From the NCBI RefSeq assembly GCF_030378165.1, contig NZ_CP119766.1:620001-684000 (forward strand): a stretch of DNA of 64,000 nt, given 5' to 3'. The position numbers were made by a program, and so were the translations under genes. Positions within the stretch are counted from its first letter, which is position 1; every line of letters begins with the position of its first letter. Positions 35,682 through 44,483 of the stretch are shown here, piece by piece. The DNA comes from Flavobacterium panacagri (GTDB lineage: Bacteria; Bacteroidota; Bacteroidia; Flavobacteriales; Flavobacteriaceae). Under the pieces are notes generated by a model. It saw only the letters and a list, made by a program, of their open reading frames with translations, made no database searches and was not told the origin of the DNA.

Positions 35682-35960
35682 CTTTGATGACAACGGAGAA
35701 GCATAGCAGTATTTATTTTAAAATTGTCATCTTTCAGTAATTGAAAATTTTGCACCTAGGCCTCATTAAACAGCATTGAGAATATCTCAATTGTAAGAAA
35801 TACCAGAAATTAGCAAGTTTATCACTAATAAAAAATACTTTTTTGGTAATTAATTGTTCTAAAAACGTAAAACAAGTCGCTTTTAAAATAAAAATATATC
35901 CTTGAAGCAGGATTGTAAAAATCAATTTTAGCCTTTACTGGATTGTTTCAAAAAGTCATA

Positions 35961-36008
35961 AAAACAGGAAACCCGACAGATTTGAAAATCTGTCGGGTTT
36001 CCTGTTTT
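35961..36008. terminator. Strong bidirectional terminator after the tdk operon
   Basis: A perfect 22-bp stem with a 4-nt loop (left arm 35961-35982, right arm 35987-36008; core AAACCCGACAGATT) and T-runs on both strands. It ends the tdk transcript on the minus strand. Confidence 0.92.
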
Positions 36009-36019
36009 TGAATATTCTA

Positions 36020-36439
36020 TTACTTATACTGATCAGGCAGTATTTTTATCGTAAATAAATACACTTTCTTTTTATCACTATAACTATAATTCAGCGTATA
36101 ATCATTATCTCTAAAAACCTGAAGTCCGGGATTTGATTTTGCAGTACTTAAAAGACTCTTTTCAATTTCTTCCATAATTACATCCGTTTCTGCAGTTTCT
36201 TGTACTACATTCATTAAAGTTAAATTGTATTGAACCGTTCTTTCTTCAGTTAAGCTGACACTGTCTAAACGAATGCCTTCCTGAATGGTCAGCGGACAGT
36301 TTTTATTATATTTTGTGACTAATTCTGTTATTTCAGTATTTGTTTCTTTTGCTTCTTCAGTAAGGAAGAATTGAAAATAAACTGCCACAGCAAGTGCAAC
36401 TCCAATAACAACTAACAATAAAATATTTGACTTTCTCAT
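36020..36439 (-). CDS. Small membrane-anchored protein downstream of tdk
   Basis: 139 residues from the ATG at 36439 (MRKSNILLLVVIGVALAVAV). One N-terminal membrane anchor or uncleaved signal, then a soluble domain (ITELVTKYNKNCPLTIQEGI, VQYNLTLMNV, YLFTIKILPDQYK) with strand-helix character. No family is recognised. It starts 34 nt after the end of tdk and is followed by the terminator at 35961. Confidence 0.7.
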   Translation of the reverse strand: MRKSNILLLVVIGVALAVAVYFQFFLTEEAKETNTEITELVTKYNKNCPLTIQEGIRLDSVSLTEERTVQYNLTLMNVVQETAETDVIMEEIEKSLLSTAKSNPGLQVFRDNDYTLNYSYSDKKKVYLFTIKILPDQYK

Positions 36440-36473
36440 ATTTTGTTTTCTTAACAAGATTTAAATCCAGAAG

Positions 36474-37064
36474 TTATTTTTCTTGATTTTTTTTCATTGC
36501 TTTAAAATACGCTGCACGGCTAAGTGGTTCGTATTCTTCAGTTTCTCCCAGCATCACCAGTTTATCATTATCTGTTTTTCTAAAACTGTAATTAGCTAAA
36601 TTTCCTGTTCTGGTGCAAACCGCATGCACTTTGGTTACATATTCTGCAGTAGCCATGAGTCCCGGCATTGGCCCAAACGGATTTCCTTTAAAATCCATAT
36701 CCAAACCGGCAACAATTACACGAATTCCCTGATTGGCTAAATCATTACAGACTGTGATAATTTCATCATCAAAAAACTGCGCTTCATCAATTCCGATTAC
36801 ATCACAGCCTTGTGCTAAAATTAAAATATTAGCAGCTGCTGGAACTGGTGTAGAACGAATCTCATTAGAATCGTGAGACACTACCATTTCATCATGATAA
36901 CGGGTATCTATCGCGGGTTTAAAAATTTCAACTCGTTGTTTGGCAAACTGCGCACGCTTTAATCTGCGGATTAACTCTTCGGTTTTACCCGAAAACATTG
37001 ATCCACAAATAACTTCAATCCAACCAAATTGTTCTTTGTGATTTACTGTATTTTCGAGAAACAT
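36474..37064 (-). CDS. tdk: Thymidine kinase (class II), zinc cysteines mostly lost
   Basis: 196 residues. Phosphorylates thymidine to dTMP. P-loop [19 protein letters not shown], magnesium-site Asp in [12 protein letters not shown], and the nucleoside-lid region around [20 protein letters not shown]. In most class II enzymes this lasso is held by a zinc bound to two CxxC pairs. Here the first pair is reduced to one Cys (VCTRTG), and the position of the second reads [10 protein letters not shown] with none, so zinc is probably absent. The kinase core is intact. Confidence 0.93.
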   Translation of the reverse strand: MFLENTVNHKEQFGWIEVICGSMFSGKTEELIRRLKRAQFAKQRVEIFKPAIDTRYHDEMVVSHDSNEIRSTPVPAAANILILAQGCDVIGIDEAQFFDDEIITVCNDLANQGIRVIVAGLDMDFKGNPFGPMPGLMATAEYVTKVHAVCTRTGNLANYSFRKTDNDKLVMLGETEEYEPLSRAAYFKAMKKNQEK

Positions 37065-37310
37065 TTTGTATTTTTCAGCCTTTTAAAATGAATAAGTTTT
37101 TATTACTTTGTACTGGTAATAAATCGACGTAAAAATGTGTTGTTTTACATTTTTTCAAAAGTAGAAAATTTTTATCAAAACGGAGATCGGCAAACGCTTA
37201 TTAACAGAAATAAAAAATATCTTTAAAAGATCTCCCAGATTTATTTAAGAATAAAGACATTCAGACATTAAATACACTAAAATACCGTATTCACTATAAT
37301 TTCAACAGTT

Positions 37311-38366
37311 ATGAAAAAAAAATTGGAAGCCGATTTAATCAGCATTGCTCATCGAATTTTAAAGCTTAAAAACAAATCCGATATCAATCAATTGTATCTT
37401 GAAACTCAGAAATTATATGAAAAATTAGCGGTTTTAAAATTTGTAGAAGAAAATTTTGACGCTGCAAAACCAACTATCGGACAAGCGGATATTACTAATG
37501 AATTGGAAACTATTTTCAGTAAAGAAGAAGAAATAACTCCAACTGTAATTGAACTAGAAGCAGCAATTGTTGAAGAAGTTCCTGCTACCGAAGAAGTGAT
37601 TTTACTGGAAGAAACTGCTGAACCAGAAATTTTAGAAGAAAAACCAGTAGAAATTGTTGAAGCTGCTGAACCTGTAATCGAAGAAACTCCTGAAGCAATT
37701 ATTGAAGAAACCGTTGTTGAAGTAACTGAACCAATTGTTGCTGAAATTATTGAACCAGAAGCTGAAAAAGAAATTGAAAAAGTTGATGAATCTAAAAATA
37801 CTATTGAAGAACTTTCATTTACAACGGTTAGCGATTTAAAACCAATTCCAGATTTCAAACCTGCATTTGAATTAGATACACAAGAAATTCAAGAAGAAGC
37901 TAAAGAGGAAATTAAGGAAGGACCAAAAACAAACACTTCTACTGCTCCAACTATTTTGTTTGAAGATTTCGGAATTAATTATGCTGATGCGCAGTTTGTA
38001 AAAGTAGACAGTTTTGAAGCTGTACCTCCTGTTTCAACACCATCAATTAATGATTTTAAGGAGCCTAAAAAAGTAGAAACTGCTATTCTTGAAACTCCAT
38101 CTCAACCAAAAGCAGTTAGCCTAAACGAAAAACTATCTCGCGGATTTCATATTGACTTAAATGACAGAATTGCGTTTACCAAAAATCTTTTCGGAAACAG
38201 CACGGAAGATTACATTCGTGTTTTAAACCAATTAATGACTTTTGATTCTTACAGTGAAGCAAAAGAATTTATCGAAAACATGGTAAAACCTGATTACAAT
38301 AATTGGGAAGGGAAAGAAGATTATGCGGAACGTTTTATGGGAATTATAGAAAAGAAATTCGCATAA
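37311..38366 (+). CDS. Acidic protein with Glu-rich repeat linker, family unknown
   Basis: 351 residues. N-terminus about 60 residues helical (LEADLISIAHRILKLKNKSD, QLYEKLAVLKFVEENFD). The middle (about 75-240) is a low-complexity Glu/Val/Pro linker (VIELEAAIVEEVPATEEVIL). The C-terminus is well conserved in look: FHIDLNDRIAFTKNLFGNST, YIRVLNQLMTFDSYSEAKEF, WEGKEDYAERFMGIIEKKFA. No signal peptide. The role is unknown; it is 42 nt upstream of rsmI and may share its transcript. Confidence 0.75.
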   Translation: MKKKLEADLISIAHRILKLKNKSDINQLYLETQKLYEKLAVLKFVEENFDAAKPTIGQADITNELETIFSKEEEITPTVIELEAAIVEEVPATEEVILLEETAEPEILEEKPVEIVEAAEPVIEETPEAIIEETVVEVTEPIVAEIIEPEAEKEIEKVDESKNTIEELSFTTVSDLKPIPDFKPAFELDTQEIQEEAKEEIKEGPKTNTSTAPTILFEDFGINYADAQFVKVDSFEAVPPVSTPSINDFKEPKKVETAILETPSQPKAVSLNEKLSRGFHIDLNDRIAFTKNLFGNSTEDYIRVLNQLMTFDSYSEAKEFIENMVKPDYNNWEGKEDYAERFMGIIEKKFA

Positions 38367-38408
38367 ACATTCCACTTTTTACAGCTTACATTTTACGAAT
38401 AAACAACT

Positions 38409-39128
38409 ATGTCAAAATTATATATCGTTCCAACGCCAATTGGCAATCTTGAAGACATGACTTTTAGAGCCATTCGGGTTTTGAAAGAAGTCGATTTGAT
38501 TTTGGCCGAAGATACCCGCACAAGTGGCAAACTATTAAAGCATTTTGAAATTGGCACGCACATGCACAGCCATCATATGCACAATGAACACAAAACTACC
38601 GAAAATCTAATTGCAAGATTAAAAGCAGGCGAAACTATCGCTTTGATTTCAGACGCAGGAACTCCGGCAATTTCTGATCCCGGATTTTTATTGACAAGAG
38701 CCTGTGTTGAAAATAAAATTGATGTTGAATGTCTTCCTGGTGCAACGGCTTTTGTTCCCGCACTTGTAAACAGCGGACTACCAAACGACAAATTTGTTTT
38801 TGAAGGATTTCTGCCTGATAAAAAAGGTCGCCAGACTCGTTTCTTGACTTTGGCCGAAGAAACCCGAACAATGATTTTATACGTTTCGCCACACAAACTC
38901 GTTAAAACTTTAGCCGAATTTGTACAATATTTTGGTGAAGACAGACAAGTCTGCGTTTCGAGAGAATTATCAAAATTACACGAAGAAAATGTACGCGGAA
39001 CAGCAAAAGAAGTTTTGGCGAATTTTGAAAAAACAGCTCCACGTGGCGAAATCGTCGTTGTCGTTGCTGGAAAAACCATAACAAAAGAACCTAAGAAAAG
39101 TAAATTTTCTAAGGATGAAGAAGAATAA
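38409..39128 (+). CDS. rsmI: 16S rRNA (cytidine1402-2'-O)-methyltransferase
   Basis: 239 residues. Methylates the ribose of C1402 in 16S rRNA using SAM. Tetrapyrrole-methylase fold with LYIVPTPIGNLEDMTFRAIR at the start, AEDTRTSGKLLKHF, the SAM-loop region ALISDAGTPAISDPGFLL, ECLPGATAFVPALVNSGLP and FEGFLPDKKGRQ. A Lys-rich tail (ITKEPKKSKFSKDEEE) follows. Confidence 0.95.
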   Translation: MSKLYIVPTPIGNLEDMTFRAIRVLKEVDLILAEDTRTSGKLLKHFEIGTHMHSHHMHNEHKTTENLIARLKAGETIALISDAGTPAISDPGFLLTRACVENKIDVECLPGATAFVPALVNSGLPNDKFVFEGFLPDKKGRQTRFLTLAEETRTMILYVSPHKLVKTLAEFVQYFGEDRQVCVSRELSKLHEENVRGTAKEVLANFEKTAPRGEIVVVVAGKTITKEPKKSKFSKDEEE

Positions 39129-39137
39129 ATAATTATT

Positions 39138-39220
39138 TCAGTCACAGATTGAAAGGATTAACACAGGTTAATTATAAAGTTTAGCACAAAATTAATTCGT
39201 GAATTCGTGGCAAAAAAAAA
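39138..39220. repeat. Chimeric repeat: left arm of one family, right arm of another
   Basis: GTCACAGATTGAAAGGATTA (39141-39160) belongs to the CCACAGATTAAAAGGATT family. ATTCGTGAATTCGTGGC (39195-39211) belongs to the CCACGAATTC family. They are not complementary to each other. The right end runs into the hopJ-like gene's leader. Confidence 0.65.
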
Positions 39221-39233
39221 TCAAACTATAATC

Positions 39234-39578
39234 ATGAGCATTCAAGCCTTTTTAGAAAAAGTAAAACAAACTCCAACACAAATCACATTTCCTGAAACTA
39301 TTGCCGTAATCGAAGAAAATTACAATTTTACACCAACCGCTTTTCAAAATGGAACACAGCACAATGCTGCAGGAGAAAATTCTGGTTCTTGTAAATTATT
39401 TTCTTTTGCAAAACTGCAGAATTTAAGCAAAGACGAAACTTTAGCCTGTTTTGGAGCCTTTTATTTTGAAGAAGTTTTAGGAGATCCAAACGGAACTAAT
39501 CACCAAAATATTAGAAATTTCATCAACTTAGGCTGGGACGGAATTCAGTTTGAAGGAAATGCTTTAGAAGCGAAGTAA
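39234..39578 (+). CDS. HopJ-like protein
   Basis: 114 residues from the ATG at 39234 (MSIQAFLEKVKQTPTQITFP); an upstream ATG lies within the repeat and is rejected. The sequence ETIAVIEENYNFTPTAFQNG, LACFGAFYFEEVLGDPNGTN, and HQNIRNFINLGWDGIQFEG matches the HopJ family. Although named after a Pseudomonas type III effector, the family is widespread in bacteria without such systems, so a housekeeping role is more likely. Confidence 0.85.
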   Translation: MSIQAFLEKVKQTPTQITFPETIAVIEENYNFTPTAFQNGTQHNAAGENSGSCKLFSFAKLQNLSKDETLACFGAFYFEEVLGDPNGTNHQNIRNFINLGWDGIQFEGNALEAK

Positions 39579-39582
39579 CAAA

Positions 39583-39695
39583 TGTCAGGCTGAGCGGAGT
39601 CGAAGCCCTTACAAAACAAAATATTTTTGCCACAGATTTCACAGATTAAAAGGATTAAAAAAATCTGCCGTATCTGCAAAATCTGCGTGAAAAAA
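39583..39695. repeat. Repeats after the hopJ-like gene
   Basis: TGTCAGGCTGAGCGGAGTCG (39585-39604) is a repeat type I recognise from flavobacterial intergenic DNA. It is followed by the GCCACAGATTTCACAGATTA then AAAGGATT unit (39629-39656) and ATCTGCCGTATCTGCAAAAT. Confidence 0.65.
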
Positions 39696-39699
39696 TTAA

Positions 39700-39840
39700 A
39701 CACATAGAAACATAGATTTTTATTTATGAATAAAAGAATTTAGAAAGAAAACTAGTTTCTAACACATAGTCAAAGTTATGTGAATTTATGCAAGTGAAAC
39801 GCCTTTTTCAAGTTTCCAATAAGCTATGTTTCTATGTGTT
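39700..39840 (+). repeat. MITE-like element, copy A (about 140 bp, inverted ends)
   Basis: Ends ACACATAGAAACATAG (39700-39715) and CTATGTTTCTATGTGT (39824-39839) are perfect 16-bp inverted repeats. The interior is closely similar to the reverse complement of 47288-47426, including AGAAACTAGTTT, CATAAATTCACATA and CTTTTATTC. No ORF lies inside. Confidence 0.75.
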
Positions 39841-39916
39841 AAAAAAAAAAATTACCTATCAAGATTAAACGATTTCATAAATCTGAAATCTAAGATCTAA
39901 AATCTACAATTAAAAA

Positions 39917-41629
39917 ATGCGTTGGACATTAAAACCAAAACCTTCTGAAGATAAAATCAAACATTTGGCGCAAGCTTTAAATGTAGAAGATTTTGTAGCA
40001 ACACTTTTGATTCAGCGTGGTATAGAAACTTTTGATGATGCTAAGAATTTCTTTCGCCCTTCTTTAGAACATCTGCATGATCCGTATTTGATGAAAGATA
40101 TGGACAAAGCCGTTGCGAGAATCGAAAAAGCGATTGAAAACCAGGAAAACATCTTGGTTTTTGGCGATTACGATGTGGACGGAACAACAGCAGTTTCTTT
40201 GGTTTCATCTTATTTAAAATCGCATTATCCAAATATTGCCACTTATATTCCAGATCGTTATGACGAAGGTTATGGAGTTTCCTATAAAGGAATTGACTTT
40301 GCAGACGATAACGGATTTTCATTAATTATCGCTCTCGATTGTGGTATTAAATCCATCGATCATATTGCTTACGCGAAAGCGAAAAACATCGACTTTATTG
40401 TCTGCGATCACCACAGACCAGGAGAATTTCTACCAGATGCCGTTGCCATTCTAGATCCAAAAAGAGAAGACTGCTCTTATCCTTATGACGAATTATGCGG
40501 TTGCGGAGTCGGTTTTAAACTGATTCAGGCTTTAGGCCAAAATCGAAATGAAACGATTGAAGATTTAGTTCCGTATCTGGATTTGGTTGCTACAGCAATT
40601 GCAGCCGATATTGTTCCGATAACTGGGGAGAATCGAGTTTTGGCTTATTTCGGATTGAAGGTAATCAATAGCGAACCAAGACCAGGAATAAAGGCTTTGG
40701 TACATCAGGTAAAAAAGAAAGTTTTAGACATTACCGATGTTGTTTTTATTATTTCGCCACGAATTAATGCCGCAGGAAGAATCAAACACGGAAATCATGC
40801 TGTTGAATTGTTAACCGAATTTGATTTTGAGCAAGCACAGCAATTCGCCTCAGAAATCGAACAATACAACGCCGACCGAAAAGATTTAGATAAAAAAATA
40901 ACCAAAGAAGCTTTTCAGCAGATTTTACAGAACAATGAAGAAGAACGATTTTCAACTGTCGTTTTTCAGGAAGACTGGCACAAAGGCGTTATCGGAATTG
41001 TCGCTTCAAGATTAATTGAAACTTATTATCGTCCGACTTTGGTTTTTACTAAAAGCGGCGATAAATATGCAGCTTCTGCCCGATCTGTAAAAGGATTTGA
41101 TGTTTATAATGCTCTCGATGCATGTTCAGAACATTTGGAACAATTTGGAGGACATATGTATGCCGCAGGAATGACTTTAAAAGCCGAAAATTATCAGCTT
41201 TTTAAAGAAGCTTTTGAGAAATGCGTTCAAGAAACCATTAAACCTGAAATGCGGACTCCAGAAATCGAAATTGATGCCGAAATAAATTTTTCTGATATAA
41301 CACCAAAACTGATTCGGATTTTAAAACAATTTGAACCTTTTGGCCCACAAAATATGACACCCGTTTTTATGACTACCGATGTTAAAGACACTGGTTATGC
41401 CAAAACGCTAGGCGCAGAAGAAGAACATTTAAGGCTTTTTGCAAAACAATCCCGAAGCCTCGGGACAGACGGAATCGCCGCTATCGGTTTCGGACTGGGA
41501 AAAAAACTAAACATAGCACAAAATCAAAATCTGTTTCAACTAGCCTACACCATTGCCGAAAATGAATGGAATGGAACTGTTTCAACTCAGCTTATGCTGA
41601 AAGATATTCGAACAAATGGAAGAAATTAA
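39917..41629 (+). CDS. recJ: Single-stranded-DNA-specific exonuclease RecJ
   Basis: 570 residues. 5'-3' exonuclease for recombination and mismatch repair. DHH phosphoesterase motifs: VFGDYDVDGTTAVSLVSSYL, ALDCGIKSI, VCDHHRPGEFLPDAVAILDP, and the DHHA1 region with HKGVIGIVASRLIETYYRPT and AASARSVKGFDVYNAL plus GGHMYAAGM. In the C-terminal OB region the sequence RLFAKQSRSLGTDGIAAIG contains a stretch (SRSLGT) coded by a TCCCGAAGCCTCGGGA inverted repeat at 41450-41465. The reading frame is kept. The end overlaps the MFS gene by 14 nt. Confidence 0.96.
   Translation: MRWTLKPKPSEDKIKHLAQALNVEDFVATLLIQRGIETFDDAKNFFRPSLEHLHDPYLMKDMDKAVARIEKAIENQENILVFGDYDVDGTTAVSLVSSYLKSHYPNIATYIPDRYDEGYGVSYKGIDFADDNGFSLIIALDCGIKSIDHIAYAKAKNIDFIVCDHHRPGEFLPDAVAILDPKREDCSYPYDELCGCGVGFKLIQALGQNRNETIEDLVPYLDLVATAIAADIVPITGENRVLAYFGLKVINSEPRPGIKALVHQVKKKVLDITDVVFIISPRINAAGRIKHGNHAVELLTEFDFEQAQQFASEIEQYNADRKDLDKKITKEAFQQILQNNEEERFSTVVFQEDWHKGVIGIVASRLIETYYRPTLVFTKSGDKYAASARSVKGFDVYNALDACSEHLEQFGGHMYAAGMTLKAENYQLFKEAFEKCVQETIKPEMRTPEIEIDAEINFSDITPKLIRILKQFEPFGPQNMTPVFMTTDVKDTGYAKTLGAEEEHLRLFAKQSRSLGTDGIAAIGFGLGKKLNIAQNQNLFQLAYTIAENEWNGTVSTQLMLKDIRTNGRN
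41450..41465. repeat. TCCCGA-AGCC-TCGGGA repeat inside recJ
   Basis: Same TCCCGA/TCGGGA ends as the intergenic repeats at 10010, 11468 and 62671, but here within coding sequence and in frame. Confidence 0.75.
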
Positions 41630-42899
41630 ATCCAACAAACCTGATCCCTATCAGGCATTACGTTATAGAGAATTCAACGTGTTTTTATTATTGCGTTTTG
41701 CAATGGTTTTTGCCTGGTCTATGCAGTTTATTGTAATTGAATGGGAAGTTTACAGTTTAACCAAAAGCAAGCTTTCTTTAGGAATTATAGGTTTAATGGA
41801 AGTTATTCCAGCCGTGGGAATGGCTTTGTTCGCCGGACATATTGTAGATCAAAGAGAAAAGAAAGGATTATTGGTAAAATGTATTTTAGGCTTTTCAGTA
41901 GTCAGTTTTGGTTTATTTTTACTAACCTGGCCCAAAATAGTTGGAGGTTTATCTTCAGATGTAATCTTGTATTCTATTTACGCTTTAGTCTTTTTTGGAG
42001 GTTTGGTTCGCGCCTTTCTTGGGCCCACTATTTTTTCACTTCTATCGTTGATTATTCCTAAAAAAGTATATCCAAATGCTGCAACTTGGAGCAGTTCGGT
42101 TTGGCAGGTCGGCGCTGTAATGGGACCGGCGTTGGCAGGATTTTCAATCAACTGGATTGGCGTGCATTGGTCAATGTGTCTGGTATTCGGATTCTCCATT
42201 CTTTCTTTAATTGCCTTATCACAAATCAGTAAAAAACCAATCTTAAATCCAAAAATTGGAGAATCTATAAAAGATAGTCTTACTGAAGGTTTGACTTTTG
42301 TATTCAGTAACCAAATTATTCTAGGTGCTCTATCGCTTGATATGATTGCAGTACTTTTTGGAGGTGCTGTAGCGTTATTACCCGTTTTTGCTCAGGACAT
42401 TTTAAAAGTAGGTTCAGAAGGTTTTGGTCTTTTAAGAGCCGCTCCTGCAGTAGGATCTTTTATTACAGTACTCGCTTCTGCGTATGTGCCACTAAATAAA
42501 AATGCAGGAAAAAAACTTTTAGTCGCCATATTCGTTTTTGGGTTATCCATTATCTTATTTGGATTATCAACCTATTTTTGGCTTTCTGTTTTTGCTTTAT
42601 TTTTAAGCGGATTGGCAGACGGAATTTCTGTCGTAATTCGTCAAACCATTTTACAGCTTAAAACTCCAGATCATATGCGTGGTCGTGTGGGTGCAGTAAA
42701 TTCTATTTTTGTAGGATCCTCAAATGAGCTTGGTGCTTTTGAAAGTGGCGCAACTGCCCAATTAATGGGAACAGTAACGTCTGTCGTTTTTGGAGGAAGT
42801 ATTACACTTTTGACTGTAATTTTCACTGCATTAAAATCGCCTACCTTTAGAAATTTAGATTTGAAAAGAGATATGGAGGATCATCATAAATTAGAATAA
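41616..42899 (+). CDS. MFS transporter
   Basis: 427 residues with about twelve membrane segments. Early loop FAGHIVDQREKKGLLVKCI corresponds to the conserved MFS loop 2-3 motif, and the second half has LSGLADGISVVIRQTILQL and RGRVGAVNSIF. It resembles the MFS_3/enterobactin-exporter-like group (LLRAAPAVGSF). The substrate is unknown. It overlaps the end of recJ and touches the alpha/beta hydrolase gene, forming one unit. Confidence 0.9.
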   Translation: MEEIKSNKPDPYQALRYREFNVFLLLRFAMVFAWSMQFIVIEWEVYSLTKSKLSLGIIGLMEVIPAVGMALFAGHIVDQREKKGLLVKCILGFSVVSFGLFLLTWPKIVGGLSSDVILYSIYALVFFGGLVRAFLGPTIFSLLSLIIPKKVYPNAATWSSSVWQVGAVMGPALAGFSINWIGVHWSMCLVFGFSILSLIALSQISKKPILNPKIGESIKDSLTEGLTFVFSNQIILGALSLDMIAVLFGGAVALLPVFAQDILKVGSEGFGLLRAAPAVGSFITVLASAYVPLNKNAGKKLLVAIFVFGLSIILFGLSTYFWLSVFALFLSGLADGISVVIRQTILQLKTPDHMRGRVGAVNSIFVGSSNELGAFESGATAQLMGTVTSVVFGGSITLLTVIFTALKSPTFRNLDLKRDMEDHHKLE

Positions 42900-43814
42900 A
42901 TGAAATCATTCTTTCTTTCTTTATTCTTGACAATTTCTCTTTTCGCAAAAGGACAAAATCTTTACATCAAAACTTACGGGAATGAGAAGAACAAACCTGT
43001 AATTTTCATTCACGGAGGCCCAAGCGGTAATGCGACTTTGTTTGAAGGAACAACAGCACAGAATCTCGCTAACCAAGGTTTTTATGTTATTGCTTACGAT
43101 CGTCGCGGCGAAGGAAGATCTACAGATCCTAATGCAACTTTTACTTATGAAGAAGCTTTTCAGGATTTAAATTCTATCTATTCAAAGTATCATTTGAAAA
43201 AGGCAGTTTTACTTAGCCATAGTTTTGGAGGTTTGGTGGCAACACTTTATACTAATAAATATCCACAGAAAGTAAGCGCTTTGGTTTTGGCGGGAGCTTT
43301 ATTTTCGCAGCAGGAAACGTATGATCATATTTTAAATTCTATAAAGAAAATCCACGACGGCGATTCTAAAACATTAAATAAAATAGCGTATGTAGAAAAA
43401 CTTGATAAACATTCTGCAGGATATAGAAAACATTGTTTTGACTTGGCAAGTGATGAAGGTTATTTTAAAATGCCAAAACCAACCAAAGCTTCAAAAAAAT
43501 TATATGCCCATTATGAAGCCGGTAAATTTTATAAAACCAATATCCGAAACAAAAATGCGCCTTTGCTTTTCTACCAAAACGAAAAACAAAATAACATTGA
43601 TGTCCGACCAATTTTAAAGAAAATCAAAACTTCTGGCGTTCCTATTTTTGCTATTTATGGAAAACAAGATGCCATTTTTTCATCGGTACAAATTCAATCT
43701 ATTAAAGATATTACTGGTGCAAATCATTTTGCTTTTCTGGACAATTGCTCTCATTATCTTTTTGTAGATCAGCAGAAAGAATTTCTTTCTAATATAAAGA
43801 AATGGCTTAAATAA
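42900..43814 (+). CDS. Secreted alpha/beta hydrolase (S33-like)
   Basis: 304 residues. Signal peptide MKSFFLSLFLTISLFAKGQN. Oxyanion loop FIHGGPSGNATLFEG, nucleophile elbow LLSHSFGGLVATLY (the common GxSxG reads SHSFG here), acid in IYGKQDAIF and His in DNCSHYLFVD. The HGGPSG start resembles prolyl-iminopeptidase-like hydrolases. The ATG begins immediately after the MFS stop codon. The substrate is unknown. Confidence 0.88.
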   Translation: MKSFFLSLFLTISLFAKGQNLYIKTYGNEKNKPVIFIHGGPSGNATLFEGTTAQNLANQGFYVIAYDRRGEGRSTDPNATFTYEEAFQDLNSIYSKYHLKKAVLLSHSFGGLVATLYTNKYPQKVSALVLAGALFSQQETYDHILNSIKKIHDGDSKTLNKIAYVEKLDKHSAGYRKHCFDLASDEGYFKMPKPTKASKKLYAHYEAGKFYKTNIRNKNAPLLFYQNEKQNNIDVRPILKKIKTSGVPIFAIYGKQDAIFSSVQIQSIKDITGANHFAFLDNCSHYLFVDQQKEFLSNIKKWLK

Positions 43815-43822
43815 CTTTTTTA

Positions 43823-43961
43823 AACCATATAAGTAATATAAGTTCATGTAATATTGAAATTTATGAATCAGCCTTCAGTTAAAATGGAAGGCTTTTTTTA
43901 TTATTCAATACTTCTCAAAATAAAAATCTCTTTAATATGAACTTATATTACTTATGTGGTT
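43823..43961. repeat. Large inverted repeat enclosing a terminator
   Basis: The outer arms of 25 bp (43823-43847 with 43937-43961) contain CCATATAAGTAATATAAG and match at 24 of 25 positions. A single arm of the same unit is at 29855-29879 after rpoN. Confidence 0.8.
43870..43899 (+). terminator. Terminator of recJ-MFS-hydrolase unit
   Basis: AGCCTTC/GAAGGCT stem (43870-43876 with 43887-43893) followed by seven Ts, located inside the larger inverted repeat. Confidence 0.8.
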
Positions 43962-44016
43962 CAATTTTTTTTCATTTTTTATGATTTTTTTATTTAGAAT
44001 TAATATAAATAATATT

Positions 44017-44024
44017 TATATTTG
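44017..44024 (+). promoter_or_regulatory. -7 element before the Cys-rich small protein gene
   Basis: TATATTTG matches TAnnTTTG, 19 nt before the ATG at 44044. Confidence 0.5.
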
Positions 44025-44043
44025 TTGAATTAAATGGATTAAG

Positions 44044-44400
44044 ATGAGAGAAATTGAACAGATATATCATAATAACTTTGGGATAGCTTTTTACTGGAAA
44101 GATCGCAACACGACTATTTCAGACAAAGTACAACTGGTTTTTAAAGAAACAGGTTTTTATTTTACAGTTGCAGAATTGAATCTTTTTTGTGATTTGATTG
44201 AAGACAGTATGATTGAAAATGCTTGTTGCGAAGCTTGTGAAATGAAATATTCTTGCCACAAATTCTTATTGAAAACACCTTGTAATTCGATTGATCTGGC
44301 TGTAAATATGACCGAATTAAAATCTATTAAAGATTTAGTTGAAGGTTCTTTATTCAAAATCGAATTAGATGAATATATCTACGGAGTTGGAATGAATTAA
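44044..44400 (+). CDS. Small Cys-rich protein, possibly a DUF6686-type protein
   Basis: 118 residues, no signal peptide. A central cluster of cysteines (ENACCEACEMKYSCHKFLLK) could bind a metal. The surroundings are FYFTVAELNLFCDLIEDSM and SIDLAVNMTELKSIKDLVEG. I associate this layout with small Bacteroidota proteins of unknown function (perhaps DUF6686), without certainty. It lies upstream of the heptaheme cytochrome but has its own promoter-like element. Confidence 0.65.
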   Translation: MREIEQIYHNNFGIAFYWKDRNTTISDKVQLVFKETGFYFTVAELNLFCDLIEDSMIENACCEACEMKYSCHKFLLKTPCNSIDLAVNMTELKSIKDLVEGSLFKIELDEYIYGVGMN

Positions 44401-44483
44401 GAAGCATTCTAAATATTTTAACAACATTTTTTCATTATTGAAATATATTTTGATTCAAATCAAAAAAAAGTATATTTACAGCA

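Noticed and set aside
35734..35925. 63-residue minus-strand ORF in the gap before the tdk terminator
   Set aside because: AT-rich composition, no ribosome binding or promoter context, and it does not resemble any protein family.
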